Assembly: GCA_028583415.1 (NCBI GenBank)
Contig: CM053266.1
Location: forward strand, 78,317,237-78,381,236
Direction: 5' to 3'
DNA length: 64,000 nucleotides
From: Protea cynaroides
Lineage: Eukaryota; Streptophyta; Magnoliopsida; Proteales; Proteaceae
Shown one piece after another: positions 10,584 to 21,354 of the stretch (positions within the stretch are counted from its first letter, which is position 1; every line of letters starts with the position of its first letter). Position numbers and translations under genes: made by a program. The notes beneath the pieces are model-generated. The model did no database searches. It had not been told where the DNA came from and saw only the letters and a list, made by a program, of their open reading frames with translations.

Positions 10584-11966
10584 CATGGAGAAAGAAGAGA
10601 AAGAGGACCCACCCCGGCACATCGAGACATTGGGATCATCCGTTGCCAGTTCGCCCATACCCCCCAGCAGATACATGAACAGGGCAGAGTACTAAATTCG
10701 TTCGAATCACGGGGGAGGACAAGGCTTAGGACCGACCCTAGATTGCCAAGGCGACGCATGGACCATACTCGGTCGCCGCCACCATTGCATGTCCTCAATC
10801 CGCCTTCAACAGAGAACATACCTTATGAGCGTATATACATGGTCAGACATGCCAGACTCAGATATGGCCCGAAGGTTAGCCAGGGCATACCCAGTGCAGC
10901 GACGATCAACCCAGTGCACGGCGAGAGTCCATCAAGTAGCCGACCTTCATTGGCCTAGACGGCCAGCTCGGTCGCGGCTAACAATGTAAAAATTGACTGA
11001 CCTCGATTGGTCGAGGCGGCCACCTCGGCCACGGAGGACAGTGAAACTTATGATCCCTCTACGCAGGGGCGAAAGACCATGACTATCATCGGTGGGCCAG
11101 TGGCTGGAAACACCTCTGCCAAGGCCAGAAAGGCATATGCAAGAAGCGATAAATTGACTGAATGGCTAGGAAAGAGGGCCCGCACAGGGGACTTCCTGAC
11201 ATTCAGCAATGAAGATTTGTGCGGACTAGAACTGCCTCATGAGGATGCCATAGTCATCACTTTGAGAATAGAGGACAGTGATATTCATAAGAACATGGTG
11301 GACACAAGAAACTTCACCGAAATCATCTACTGGCAGGCCTTCCAGCGCATGGAGATCCCGCTCGAGCAGTTGCTACCCGTGGATTACCCCCTAGTCAGTT
11401 TTTCGAGTGACCTTGTCAGTGTAAAAGGATCTATTCGGTTGCCCATCAGGGTAGGTACTTATCCATGGGAATCGAGGATCACAATGAATTTCCTAGTCGT
11501 CGACGTCCCGTCCTCCTACAACACTCTCTTGGGCCGACCTGGCATGATTGCTCTTAGGTCGGTACCATCTCCCTACCACTTGGTCATCAAGTTCCCTACC
11601 CCCAGAGGAGCCGGGGAATGCCGAACGGATCAATTGGTGTCCCGCAAATGTTATTCGGCCGAGCTCACAGACTTCAAAAAACCGGCCCAAGCCCTACAGG
11701 TGCAAATCGAAGATTTACGGGACGATCCTAAACAGCAAAGAGGAGCGCCCGCCGAAGACCTGGTCCAGGTCCCCCTAACAGAGGAGAACCCAGATAGGAC
11801 AATCCAGATAAGATCATCGCTCGTGGAGCCGCAGAGGACAGAGCTCGTGAGTTTCTTAAGGGCTAATGCTAATATTTTTGTCTGGTCTGCGGTCGATATG
11901 CCAGGCATCCCAAGAGAAGTGGCGCATCGTTGCCTTAATGTGGACCCCCACCGCCGACCAGTATGA
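10584..11966 (+). pseudogene. gag-pol linker and aspartic protease region, catalytic motif lost
   Basis: 10584-11000 is frameshifted linker. The open stretch 11007-11966 holds MTIIGGPVAGNTSAKARKAY, typical of the start of Tat protease regions, then the retropepsin fold. Where VDTGSSADII is expected the sequence reads VDTRNFTEII, so the catalytic D-T-G has become D-T-R. The flap and C-terminal part (NFLVVDVPSSYNTLLGRP) are well kept. It ends in the segment before RT (VWSAVDMPGI) with a stop at 11964-11966. The first residue given by the open frame is a TTG, so no start is proposed. Confidence 0.7.
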
Positions 11967-12812
11967 CAGAAGAAGCGGTCGTTCGCCCCAACGGGTCATT
12001 GATGAGGAAGTGGGAAAATTGTTGGATGCCGGATTTATCTGAGAAATTCACTAATCGGAGTGGCTCGCCAACGTCGTCATGGTCCCGAAAGCTGGCGACA
12101 AATGGCGTATTTGCATTGATTTTACTGACCTCAACAAGGCCTGTCCCAAGGATAGTTTCCCCCTTCCCCGGATTGATCAACTCATTGATGCTACTGCCAG
12201 CCACGTGCAACTGAGCTTCATGGATGCCTACTCAGGCTACAACCAGATCCAGATGCACGCAGCCAATTCGGAGAAGACGGTCTTTGTAACCAACCGAGGC
12301 CTCTTTTGTTATGAAGTGATGCCCTTCGGCCTTAAAAATGTTGGGGCCACCTACCAGAGGTTGGTTAACAAACTCTTCGCAGATCAAATTGGCAGAAACA
12401 TGAAAGTATATGTGGATGATATGCTGGTAAAAAGCCTCGTCGGGAACGACCATGTTTGAGACCTGGAAGAGGCATTCGGAGTACTGTGAAAGCACAAGAT
12501 GCGCCTCAACCCAGCTAAATGCGCCTTCGGGGTCACCTCGTGAAAATTCCTTGGTTTCACGGTCTTCCGTCGGGGCATTGAGGTGAATCCTGAGAAGATC
12601 TTGGCCATCCTCGATATGCCAGCACCAACCAAAGTGAAAGAGGTGCAGGAGCTAACTGGGCGTGTGGCCGCCCTGAGCCGATTCATGTCTCGGTCGGCAG
12701 ATAAGTGTCTCCCTTTTTCCAGACCCTTAAAGGCAACAAGACCTTCCAATGGACGACCAAATGTCAACAGGTATTCGAGGCATTGAAAACATACTTGGCA
12801 TAACCTCCATTA
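11967..12812 (+). pseudogene. Reverse transcriptase domain, frameshifted
   Basis: A frameshift near 12040-12078 leads into WRICIDFTDLNKACPKDSFP, then FMDAYSGYNQIQM, MPFGLKNVGATYQRLVNKLF, and the active-site box YVDDM (about 12409-12423). Stops follow: TGA where CGA is expected at 12457-12459, and further TGAs near 12486 and 12541. The thumb region continues with FLGFTVFRRGIEVNPEKI and the connection with LTGRVAALSRFMSRS. The catalytic aspartates are intact. It copies element RNA to DNA in active relatives. Confidence 0.8.
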
Positions 12813-13232
12813 TTGGTTAAGCCTGAGACAGGGGATACCTTGGAGTTGTACTTGGCTGTATCTTCAAAGGCGGTAAGCGCAGTGCTTGTCAAAGAAGTGG
12901 AGGGCGTCCAATGCCCCATTTATTATATCAAAAAAATTTTGTTGGAGGCTGAAACTCGGTACAAATTTATCGAGAAAGTCGCTTTGGCATTGGTGACGTC
13001 TGCGCGCAAGCTCCAGCCTTACTTCCAAGCGCATTCGATCACCGTTCTGACCGACCAGCTACTCAAGAAAATCTTGACAAAGCTTGATATCTCAGGTCGG
13101 GTGATTAATTGGGCAGTCGAATTAGGAGAATTCGATCTTAGCTACAAGCCACGCACGGCTATCAAAGCTCAGGCCTTGGCCGACTTCCTAATTGAATCCT
13201 CCCCTCAAGAAGAACAAGGGACGGACAACTAA
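12813..13232 (+). pseudogene. RNase H domain 1
   Basis: Open frame with ELYLAVSSKAVSAVLVKE, IYYIKKILLEAETRYKFIEK and TDQLLKKILTKLDISGRVIN, ending ALADFLIES. This is the standard gypsy RNase H following RT. The first catalytic Asp is replaced (LAVS where a D is often found). The TAA at 13230-13232 ends it, where functional relatives continue into the second RNase H. Confidence 0.65.
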
Positions 13233-14306
13233 GCCACGGAGGAATCTTCACGACCATGGACCCTATTCGTCGATGGAGCCTCCAACAAGACTCAGTGTGG
13301 TGCGGGCTTCATTTTCACCAGTCTGGAAGGATTTGAAATTTGGTGTGCCCTCAGGTTCATGTTTCAGGTATCCAATAATGCAGCCGAGTATGAGGCACTG
13401 ATTGCTGGACTACGCCTAGCCAAGGCCATAATGGTTAGAAGGGTCGAGGCATCCAGCGCCTCCCAGTTGGTGGTGTATCAGGTCAATGGAGAATACGAGG
13501 CTAAGAAAGTGCGCATGTCTGCATACCTGAAAAAAATCCAAGAGGCCGCATTAACCTTTGAATATTTCACACGGCGCCACATACTCCGAGATCAGAACAT
13601 CCTGGCAGACTCTCTGTCCAAGTTGGCCACTTCGAACTTAAACGATTTAGATCATTCAGTGTACAATGAAGTTTTGTCCCATTCATCGGTAGATCCCAAC
13701 TCCAAAGCCATACTGCCAGCCACATCGGAGCCATCGTGGATCGACCCAATTTTTTCTTTTCTCCAAGAGGGTAAATTAACAGAGGATAAGAAGGAGGCAA
13801 GGCAGATACAATCAAAGGCCACTCACTACGTAGTAGAAGCCGAAATCTTGTACAAAAAAGCTTTCACGTTTCCCCTGCTACAGTGCTTACGTCCTTCCGA
13901 AGTAGCACGGGCCATCCAGGAAGTCCATGAGGGTATATGCGGCGCGCATCAGGGAGGAAGGGTCCTTTCTCACAAAATATTACATCAGGGATATTACTGG
14001 TCGAAAATGCACAAGGAGTGCATCGACTACGTCAAGAAGTGTGCCAAATGCCAAATATACGCACCAGTCCCTCACCTGCCAGCCACATCACTTCGCTCTA
14101 TCGAAGCAGCCCCCATTCCTTTTGCCACTTGGGGTATGGATATCATGGGTCCATTTTCCCCGGCCCGCTATCAACGAAATTTTTTTGTAGTCGCGGTGGA
14201 TAATTTCACTAAGTGGGCTGAAGCAGAGGCATTGTCCAGTATACCCGAGAGCACCATCCGGGTGTTTTTTTATCAAATCAGTCATGTATCGATATGGTGT
14301 CCCTAG
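13233..14306 (+). pseudogene. Second RNase H domain and integrase N-terminus and core
   Basis: After a frameshift, WTLFVDGASNK in another frame is followed by NNAAEYEALIAGLRLAKAIM and QNILADSLSKLATS, the second (plant-type) RNase H characteristic of Tat elements. The integrase zinc domain has two His and two Cys (HQGGRVLSHKILHQGYYW, then CIDYVKKCAKCQIY). The catalytic core starts TWGMDIMGPFSP and VVAVDNFTKWAEAEAL. A frameshift at about 14280 interrupts the core. Confidence 0.75.
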
Positions 14307-14973
14307 GGTACTCATCACTGACAATGGGAAGCAATTTGATAACAAGGCCTTCACGGCGTTCTGTGCAGAGCACCGCATTGATCATCGATGAGGCGCTGTG
14401 AAGCACCCATAAACTAGTAGACAGACAGAGGCTACCAACAAGATCCTACTGAAAGGGATCAAGTCCATGTTAGATGGGGCTAAAGGTCGATGGTTAGATG
14501 AACTACCACACATTCTGTGGGCGGATCGCACTACCCCAAAGACGGTCACAGGCGAATCGCCATTCCGACTTGCCTTTGGAACGGAAGCAGTTGTCCCATT
14601 GGAAGTAAGGATCACCTCTCACCGGATCGCCAACTACGACCCACTTTCCAACGAGGCGGGCTTGCGCACCAACTTGGACCTCCTAGAGGAAGTACGGGAT
14701 CAAGCACAGATACGGATAGCGGCCCACCAATAGCAAGTAGCTAGGAACTACAACAGGAAGGTGTGCCAGTGGTCATTCAGAGTCAGAGACCTTGTTCTCA
14801 GACGAACCATTGCATCGGACCCCACCAACCAGGGCAAACTAGCTCCCAACTGGGAAGGACCCTATCAAGTCACACAAGCACTTCGGACTGGGGCCTATCA
14901 TTTGGTCGACATGGATGGCATAGCCTTACCTCGAGCATGGAACGCAGAGCACCTCCGCCCATTTTACCAATGA
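14307..14973 (+). pseudogene. Integrase core end and C-terminal domain
   Basis: Resumes with VLITDNGKQFDNKAF (second catalytic Asp) and the region TSRQTEATNK carrying the catalytic Glu, between stops near 14388 and 14410. WLDELPHILWADRTTPKTVT and SPFRLAFGTEAVVPLE follow, a TAG at 14731-14733, then the C-terminal fold (APNWEGPYQVTQAL, WNAEHLRPFYQ) to TGA at 14971-14973. No chromodomain, as expected for Tat. All three catalytic acidic residues appear present. Confidence 0.75.
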
Positions 14974-14991
14974 TAACTGTCAACAATGTAA

Positions 14992-16090
14992 TGTCACACC
15001 CCAATTCTGTACCATTCGGAACGGTGTGATGAACCGTTAATAAACCAACGGTTCAACCAGGATCTCAAATAGGCTATCCCACATATGATAAACCAAAACA
15101 CATTCCACATTAATCAGAGGTAATAAAGTAAATAGCGGAAGTCTTATAGTAAATGAACTGAGAATCTAACTGTGATAACCATAAATAAATATCAAATTAT
15201 TGATAAATCAACTGAGACATAATTAAATAAATATCAATTAAATGTCTTTAATAAAATTAAACAAAATCTAATCGAATACGCGTGAGTTGCACTTGCATGA
15301 GGAGTCATGCATATCCACTAAGTCTTCAGCTTCCATTGTCGCCACATGCCCACACACAGGAGCGTTCATATAATCTTCAACGGTGGTACCTACATCATCA
15401 ACTAAAAGTATTCGAATTCGAAAGGGTGAGCACACATCACGACTCAGTGAGCAAACAAAACAATGCAACAACAAATATGCATGCAATCAATTCATATCTT
15501 TCGTCTGGTTTAAAGTTTGCAATGTGCTATAGAAAGGATAGGTGGCCGCCGCACCTCTATACACGAGTGTGTGAAAACGCCCAATAAAAATGGTACTGTC
15601 ACCCCACATGCAAGCACCATGGACAATATACACCCCATGAAAACGACATGGCTGTACCAGTTGCCCATACCAACACGTAAGCCCCTGTTGGCGAGGGCTT
15701 GCAAACTGTGCTTGCAACTAACCAACCCTAATGTCAAACAATGTATCCAAGGCCTCACCCCAGCATCCCTCAATACATCCATAGAGATAGAGCTAGGGTC
15801 CGGTGACCAGGCTAAACCACAATGCCACGTCCCCCCCTGATGCCCTACGACATATTAGTTCCGCTAAGATAATGGCGATACGACGATGTTAGTGGACAAG
15901 ACTTGATTAGAGATAGAGCTAGAGTCTGGTGACCAGGCTGAACCACAATGTCACGTCCTCCCCCTGATGCTCCACTTGCATCAAGCACACTAACACTTGC
16001 TTAGTGGACATGACTTGAATAGACCATGGCATAATATACCCCGATGAGAACGACATCGAAGTACCGATTGATACCATCCCTACCCGCACC
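14992..16090 (-). mobile_element. Tekay-type LTR fragment A (3' part, minus)
   Basis: The plus strand begins TGTCACACCCCAATTCTG at 14992 (the minus-strand LTR end) directly after TGTAA. Homology to 58232-60651 runs to about 15990. The modules near 15780 and 15906, the hairpin near 15682 and the conserved frame (15268-15402) are all present. The upstream part (leader, promoter, U3) is missing, and it abuts fragment B, which points the other way. Confidence 0.75.
15268..15402 (-). other. Conserved LTR-internal reading frame, copy 3
   Basis: 44 codons and a stop in the same phase as the other copies: VDDVGTTVEDYMNAPVCGHV, ending HDSSCKCNSRVFD. Two of the four cysteines of the C-terminal cluster are replaced. 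No indels. Confidence 0.45.
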
Positions 16091-16099
16091 ATGTACACC

Positions 16100-18188
16100 A
16101 GGTCGACGGGATCATCGACCCTCGGATTCTGCCGAATATAGAAATTAAAAAATTTCCTAATTTTCGATTGAGATTCTTTCCTAATCTCAGAGGGACTTAT
16201 TTAGGATGTTCCTACTCTATTTAAAGGACGTCCCTAAGCCACTTTCACTCATTTCACAACCCTAATCGAATTGAGAGAAAGAGAGGAGAAGGAAAGAGGA
16301 AGAAGAAAGGGAAGGAAGAAAAATTAAGCCAAAAGAGAAGAGTTGCAAAGAAGGGTTATCTTCTCAGGTATGGATACTAATTCCATGAGTTTCTACAGAC
16401 CTTATGTTAGTTAATGTTGAGAGTGTGATCTCGGAGAAACCCAAACCATCAATCTATGGTTAGGTTTTCATGGGAAACCATAGGAAAGTGCATGAAAGCT
16501 ATCTAGGTGGGTTATACATGGTTTCAGACCATGGAATGAATGTAGAATGGAATGTAGGAGCAAGCCATAGGATTCCAAGTACGAAGAATGGATTAAAAGA
16601 GGGAATTGGATCAAAGTGCACCGAGGGTCGATGACCATCCGACCCTAGGTGTTCCTGACCATCGACCCTCAATGTTCGGGAAGTTCAGAGTTAAGGGAGG
16701 GTCGCACCCAGGGTCGATCCTGACTCCGACCCTACCTCCGACCCTCAGTTAACAGAGTAGTTTTTAAATTCTGAATAAATTCTAATTAAATTCTATCGAC
16801 TTTAATAGGTCTTCTAGCAATACAATAACAATATAAATGTGATTATAAAGCTTGGAAAAGTATCTTATAGCAAGCTAAGGTGAGGAACCAGAACCCCAAA
16901 CTAAATTGGTTAATAACAAACTGTTTTCTATTTTCTTGAGTCCTATGCCATGTTTGATTCTATGTGAATATGTTTGTAATGTACATACAGCATGCCATCC
17001 AATATTTTTATTTCTTGTTCATGCATATTTACTTTATTGTTTATAACATGATGATGATGATGATGATAGGAATAGGCATGTGCTTGTATGTGTGTGGTTG
17101 ATGTATTTGATGCGAGCGGGTATCAGGGGAGGTGTGATGAGAACGTCAATAAACGTTAACCTTTGGCGGGTCTCAGCACTTTAGCTCTATCTCTAACTCA
17201 AGTCTTGTGCATTAGCATCGTCGTATCGCCATTACTTTAGCAGAACTATTATGTCGTAGAGTATCAGGGGAGGTGGTCTCAGTCCTTGTAGTCTCTGACT
17301 CTACCGGGGGACCTTAGCTCTATCTCTATGGACATTCTGAGGGATGCTGGGGTGAGGCCTTGGATACACTTTTTGGCAATAGGATTGGTTAGTTGCGAGC
17401 CCAGTTTGCAGCCCTCGCTAACAGGGGCTTACGTGTTGGTATGACACTATATAGCAATAAACGTAACCTTTGTTATATAATGTTCATGATTGGGTGCATG
17501 TGAGTTGACGATAAACGTGATCTTCGGGTAACGTCACACACTCGTGTATAGAGGCGGGGTCAATAAACACGACCTTTGACTACCTAAACCTTTCTATTGC
17601 ATACTGCAAACTTATATACCAGACCAAAGATATAAATTGATTTTTGCATGCATATGTATTGTTGCATTGTTTTGGCTACTCACTGAGCTGTGATGTGTGC
17701 TCACCCCTCGACGTCGAATATTTTTAGTTGATGATGCAGGTTATACCGTTGAAGATTATATGAATGCGTCTACGTACGGGAACGTAGCAGCGATGGAAGC
17801 TGAAGCTGAAGTGGATACACACGACTCCTCTTGCGAGTGCAACTCGTGTGTATTTGATTAGATGTTTTTATAGGTTTCTTATTTGAATTTATTAAGACAT
17901 GTACTTGATATTTAAATATTTATGTCTCAGTTGAAAACAGAATAATTTACTATTAAATTAAATGATATCATCTTAGTTTCTCAGTTCATGTTATTATAAG
18001 ACTTCCGCTATTGTGTATTTACTCTGATTATGATTATGGATGTGCGTGAGTTTGGATAACGCGGGGATAGCCTATTTGAGATCCTGATTGAACCGTTGGT
18101 TTGTTAGCGGTTCATCACACCATTCTGAATAGTGCGGAATTGGGGTGTGACAACACCATTCTGAATAGTGTGGAATTAGGGTGTGACA
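16100..18188 (+). mobile_element. Tekay-type LTR B (plus), 5'-truncated, end duplicated
   Basis: It contains a U3 motif module (16100-16130), TATA box CTATTTAAAGG near 16217, a purine-rich leader without ATG, splice donor CAG/GTATGG near 16366, a second motif module (16622-16748), a short GAT microsatellite near 17050, two TATCAGGGG modules, the hairpin near 17410, and the frame 17727-17861. The LTR end TGTGACA occurs at 18152 and again at 18188 as a 36-bp tandem duplication. No primer site follows. U3 start is missing. Confidence 0.75.
17727..17861 (+). other. Conserved LTR-internal reading frame, copy 4
   Basis: VDDAGYTVEDYMNASTYGNV to HDSSCECNSCVFD and TAG, 44 codons, after ATATTTTTAG. 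It is the best partner for comparison with 4759-4893. Confidence 0.5.
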
Positions 18189-18735
18189 TCTTCCCCTCCT
18201 ACACCTTAGCCTACATTTAAGGCTAGTACTTTTCAGTCCGTCTTAGAGCAGATTCTTTCCCAGCTTCTTACCTTTATGAAGGGTTAGTGGGCCATGATGG
18301 AGGCTCAGAGGGCTACTGACCAGTGGGTAGTAGCACTTGTTGAGTCTCCATACCACTCAGGAGCAAGTACAGTGGCTCCGAAAGGCTTATGAGCGGGACT
18401 ATGGAAACGATGAAGATGCACCCGCTCCACCTGCCTAGAGATGAGATTTTGCTCCCTTTTTTTTAGATACTATCTTTTTCCCTGTTTTTAGGGTAAATGT
18501 CTAAGCTGTGGACTGCACCCTTCATTTTGTTTGAACATCTTATCATTTTGGTTATACATACTGTTCTTCTAAAACATAATGTGCATTATGGATCTTGCTT
18601 ACTGTTTGTGTCTCAACCAACAATGTGCTTATGTGTTTGTATTAAGGCTTTTAATTTTTAACTTATCTCAGTTCATAGACACAGGTCAATGTACATTAGT
18701 TTGATTGGCAGAGACTGAGTGCTCTGATACCAAAT
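18189..18735 (-). mobile_element. Internal 5' region of a Tekay-type element, truncated
   Basis: The minus strand has the primer site TGGTATCAGAGCA (18732-18720) next to the LTR at 18736. The following leader shares the block CTTATGTGTTTGTATTAA and AACTCAGTTCAT-type sequence with the intact element at 57990-58216. It is broken at 18188 by LTR B. Gag and pol are absent. Confidence 0.65.
18226..18438 (+). pseudogene. Antisense reading frame between primer site and gag
   Basis: The plus strand (antisense to the element) reads FQSVLEQILSQLLTFMKG, a TAG in place of a likely CAG, WAMMEAQRATDQWVVAL, then after a one-base shift LHTTQEQVQWLRKAYERD and YGNDEDAPAPPA with TAG at 18436. The amphipathic, Gln-rich helix and acidic tail look coding. 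A related stretch in the same sense and place occurs at 57624-57734 in the intact element. No family assigned. Confidence 0.45.
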
Positions 18736-20548
18736 TGTCATACCCCCAATTTTGGCCTAACCAGAAGTGTGAATGAACTGTCAATGAACCAACGGCTCAA
18801 GCCAAGATCACATAGAACCTTGCCAATAATCAAACCATTACATCAAACCATAATCAGAGATAATAATAAATAGAGAAAGTCTTTATTAACAATGAACTGA
18901 GAACTAAATGATAAATAGATATGTAATTCTAGTTAGCTCAATGTGTACCAAAACATAAAGTAATAATCCATTACAAGTATCATAGTCCCAAATTGTAAAG
19001 TAAAAACCCTAAGAATAAACGTAATAGAAACACTCACATGACGAGTCATGCTCATTCTCCATTAGATGCACATCCATGGCTGTCACGCGTCCATATGACG
19101 GTGCATTGATGTAGTCTTTCATAGTAACACCTGCATCATCAACTAAAAAGAAAACGTATACGTGGGGTGAGCTCATAACTTAGCTTAGTGAGAAACAAAA
19201 CATGCATCAAACGTATGCATGATGTAGCATTCAATTCTTTGATCTGGTTTAAGTTTGCAATGTGCTATGATAAGGATAAACTATCACCACACCTCCATAT
19301 ATGAAAGTGTTAGTACACTTAATGGTCAACACCTACCAAACCAATGTTGCCCCACATCACTTACTACAAGGTAGAGATAGATCTAAAGCCTAACGAATCA
19401 CACACCACCAGCACCCCTTTATACCCGACCTCATACCAGTACGTATGCCCCTACTGACGAGGGCTTGTAAATTGGGTTCGTTACTAACCAATCCTAGATA
19501 TCATCAAAGTGTATCCAATGCTTTATTCCAGCATCCTTCGATACAACACTGAGATAGAGCTAGATTCAGTTGGCAGAGCTACGGCCCACACCTCGAGCGC
19601 TCTCCCTGATACCCTATGACTTACTAAGTCTGCTAATGTAATAGTGATACGACGATGTCAGTGTGGTAAACAGCTTGAGGCTATAATCTCTCTCCACTTG
19701 ACACACCAACCACACACAAACACATGTCTATCCTCATCATCATTAGCATAAGAGAATAATAATAAAATATATATGAACAGTAATAGTTGTTATTAGATGA
19801 CATATTATATGTACAAACACAGAACACAACAACAAGTAATAAGATAGGGTAATTTATTATTATCCAATTAGTTTGGGTCTTGTCCCTCACCTGTTGAATG
19901 TTTGTTGAATCCTTCCGAAGCTTTGAAAAATTATCTTGAATTGATTATGAAACCTAAACAAATATTAAAACTAAATTAGGGTTTGATTCTAACCAATTTT
20001 TAATACTCAGACTGACTGTCCTAACTGCTAAAACAATATCTCAAACATTGTCTAATCGACTCTCTGGCACTGCATATTGTGTGACCGGACAACAAATCAG
20101 ACAACCCTGAGATGCTTCCCGAGAGTATCCAGTAGCTTGTCGGGTCCCTCTCTGGGTGCTTTCAGGCAACAGAGATCAGACAACCTACAAGACATCCTTC
20201 AGGTTGTCTTCCAGTTTGACTTTCTTCAGAGTCTATTTTTTGGCTCTCATTTGGGATTCATCATATACCATTCTAAGCTTAAGAACGTATTAGGGTTGAG
20301 GTTTCACTATAACCCTAGATCTACACAACCCTAATGGTCTTCGTTATACGTTTCATACAATAGTGAAATTAGATCACTGCTTCTGACAGTTGTGAATCAA
20401 ATCCCACACACAAGACATCCTAGTTACTAGTAATAGAGGCTAGGAAGTTACCGTTGGTCTCTCAACGATGGTTGCTGGAAACTGATGGTGAGTTCTCCTT
20501 CTTCTTCTTCCTCCTCCAAAGCGTTGTTCTTCTTTCAACCTTCTTTTC

Positions 20549-20588
<40 letters not shown>

Positions 20589-20914
20589 TAGGGTTTGTAA
20601 ATGATCAAAAGAGTGAGAGAAAGTGAAGGGATGTCCTCTATATAGAGGAGAAATCTCCATATAGAGTCATCTCCCAATTAAGAGAGTAGTTTCCTAAAAT
20701 TAGGAAACTTTCCTAAGTTCGGAGTCTAATTTTAAGTTTGAAGATGGGACAACTTGAGTTGTCTGACCAGATAATCTTCGAGTTGACAATTTTTCATACC
20801 TGGCTTTGTGGTTAGTCATCTGGTTGGTTCGTCTGACCCAGTTACAATGGGAAGATCTATCACGACACGTTAACCAGGTTATATTGGGTTAGTAAAGTGC
20901 AGGTCTGATACCAT
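18736..20914 (-). mobile_element. Tekay-type 5' LTR C (minus)
   Basis: The plus strand begins TGTCATACCCCCAATTTTGG at 18736. At the right end AGTGCAGGTCT near 20911 matches the U3 start of relatives (GTGCGGGTCTTACA), with the last bases decayed. A TATA box (TATATAG, 20636-20647), a leader without ATG including (CT)n at about 20552-20582, a donor-like GTAACT near 20450, and two modules with CAGACAAC/GTTGTCTG (20040-20230 and 20745-20840) are present, plus the frame at 19009-19143. It is a diverged subfamily. Confidence 0.7.
19009..19143 (-). other. Conserved LTR-internal reading frame, copy 5
   Basis: 44 codons and TAG: VDDAGVTMKDYINAPSYGRV and ending HDSSCECFYYVYS. Same length and phase as the others despite much divergence of the surrounding LTR. 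Confidence 0.45.
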
Positions 20915-21219
20915 GGCTTAATTTTTCAGTTTTTATCAGACCACCTTGCTTTATCTAGTCAATTGGGGCCCATGTGTTTGTCTTGTCTCTTCATTACTTC
21001 CAATTCTACGATTTCTATTGAAATTCGATGGAGGTAATTAGCTTCATCTTCTCTCAAAGATGCCCACATGGAAAGACAATAGCGGTTTCGCATTGATTGA
21101 CCGGAGCATGAAGGGGATGGCCCTCCTCTCTTCCTATGTATTACGTGCCATGTAAACAGATGTACAACATTGGGAAGGACCAATGGAGCAAGCATTACTT
21201 TTGTATTTATTATTATTAT
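20915..21219. other. No feature recognised
   Basis: Unique-looking sequence upstream of LTR C. No credible frame. Confidence 0.3.
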
Positions 21220-21228
21220 TAATTTTTT

Positions 21229-21345
21229 AGGAAAATTACTTGTGCCACCCCTGGACTTAGGTCCAATACACCTACTAATTGTTGTAAACTTTAGGGTAGT
21301 AGGCATATTTGAACCTAAGTCTAGGCTGATACGAGTAATTTTTCT
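21229..21345. mobile_element. 117-bp foldback MITE with 9-bp target duplication
   Basis: The ends AGGAAAATTACTTG and CGAGTAATTTTTCT are inverted. Internal arms also pair (CTTAGGTCCAATACACCTAC against GTAGGCATATTTGAACCTAAG). It is flanked by TAATTTTTT at 21220-21228 and 21346-21354. The 9-bp duplication fits a Mutator-like element. Confidence 0.7.
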
Positions 21346-21354
21346 TAATTTTTT

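Larger units (their letters stand above)
8277..14991 (+). mobile_element. Tat-lineage Ty3/gypsy element, 5' LTR to end of pol
   Basis: A 6.7-kb element in plus orientation with 5' LTR, primer site, gag, protease, RT, RNase H, a second RNase H and integrase. The order and the second RNase H before integrase are hallmarks of the Tat/Retand/Ogre group. The 3' UTR, any antisense gene and the 3' LTR are missing: 18 bases after the pol stop codon the sequence enters a Tekay-type LTR at 14992. Coding is nearly intact, with a handful of single stops and shifts. Candidate left target site is GCATC at 8272-8276. Confidence 0.85.

Noticed and set aside
14987..18193. A plus B as one element with target duplication
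   Set aside because: TGTAA on the left has no matching pentamer after 18152 or 18188, and the two halves point in opposite directions.
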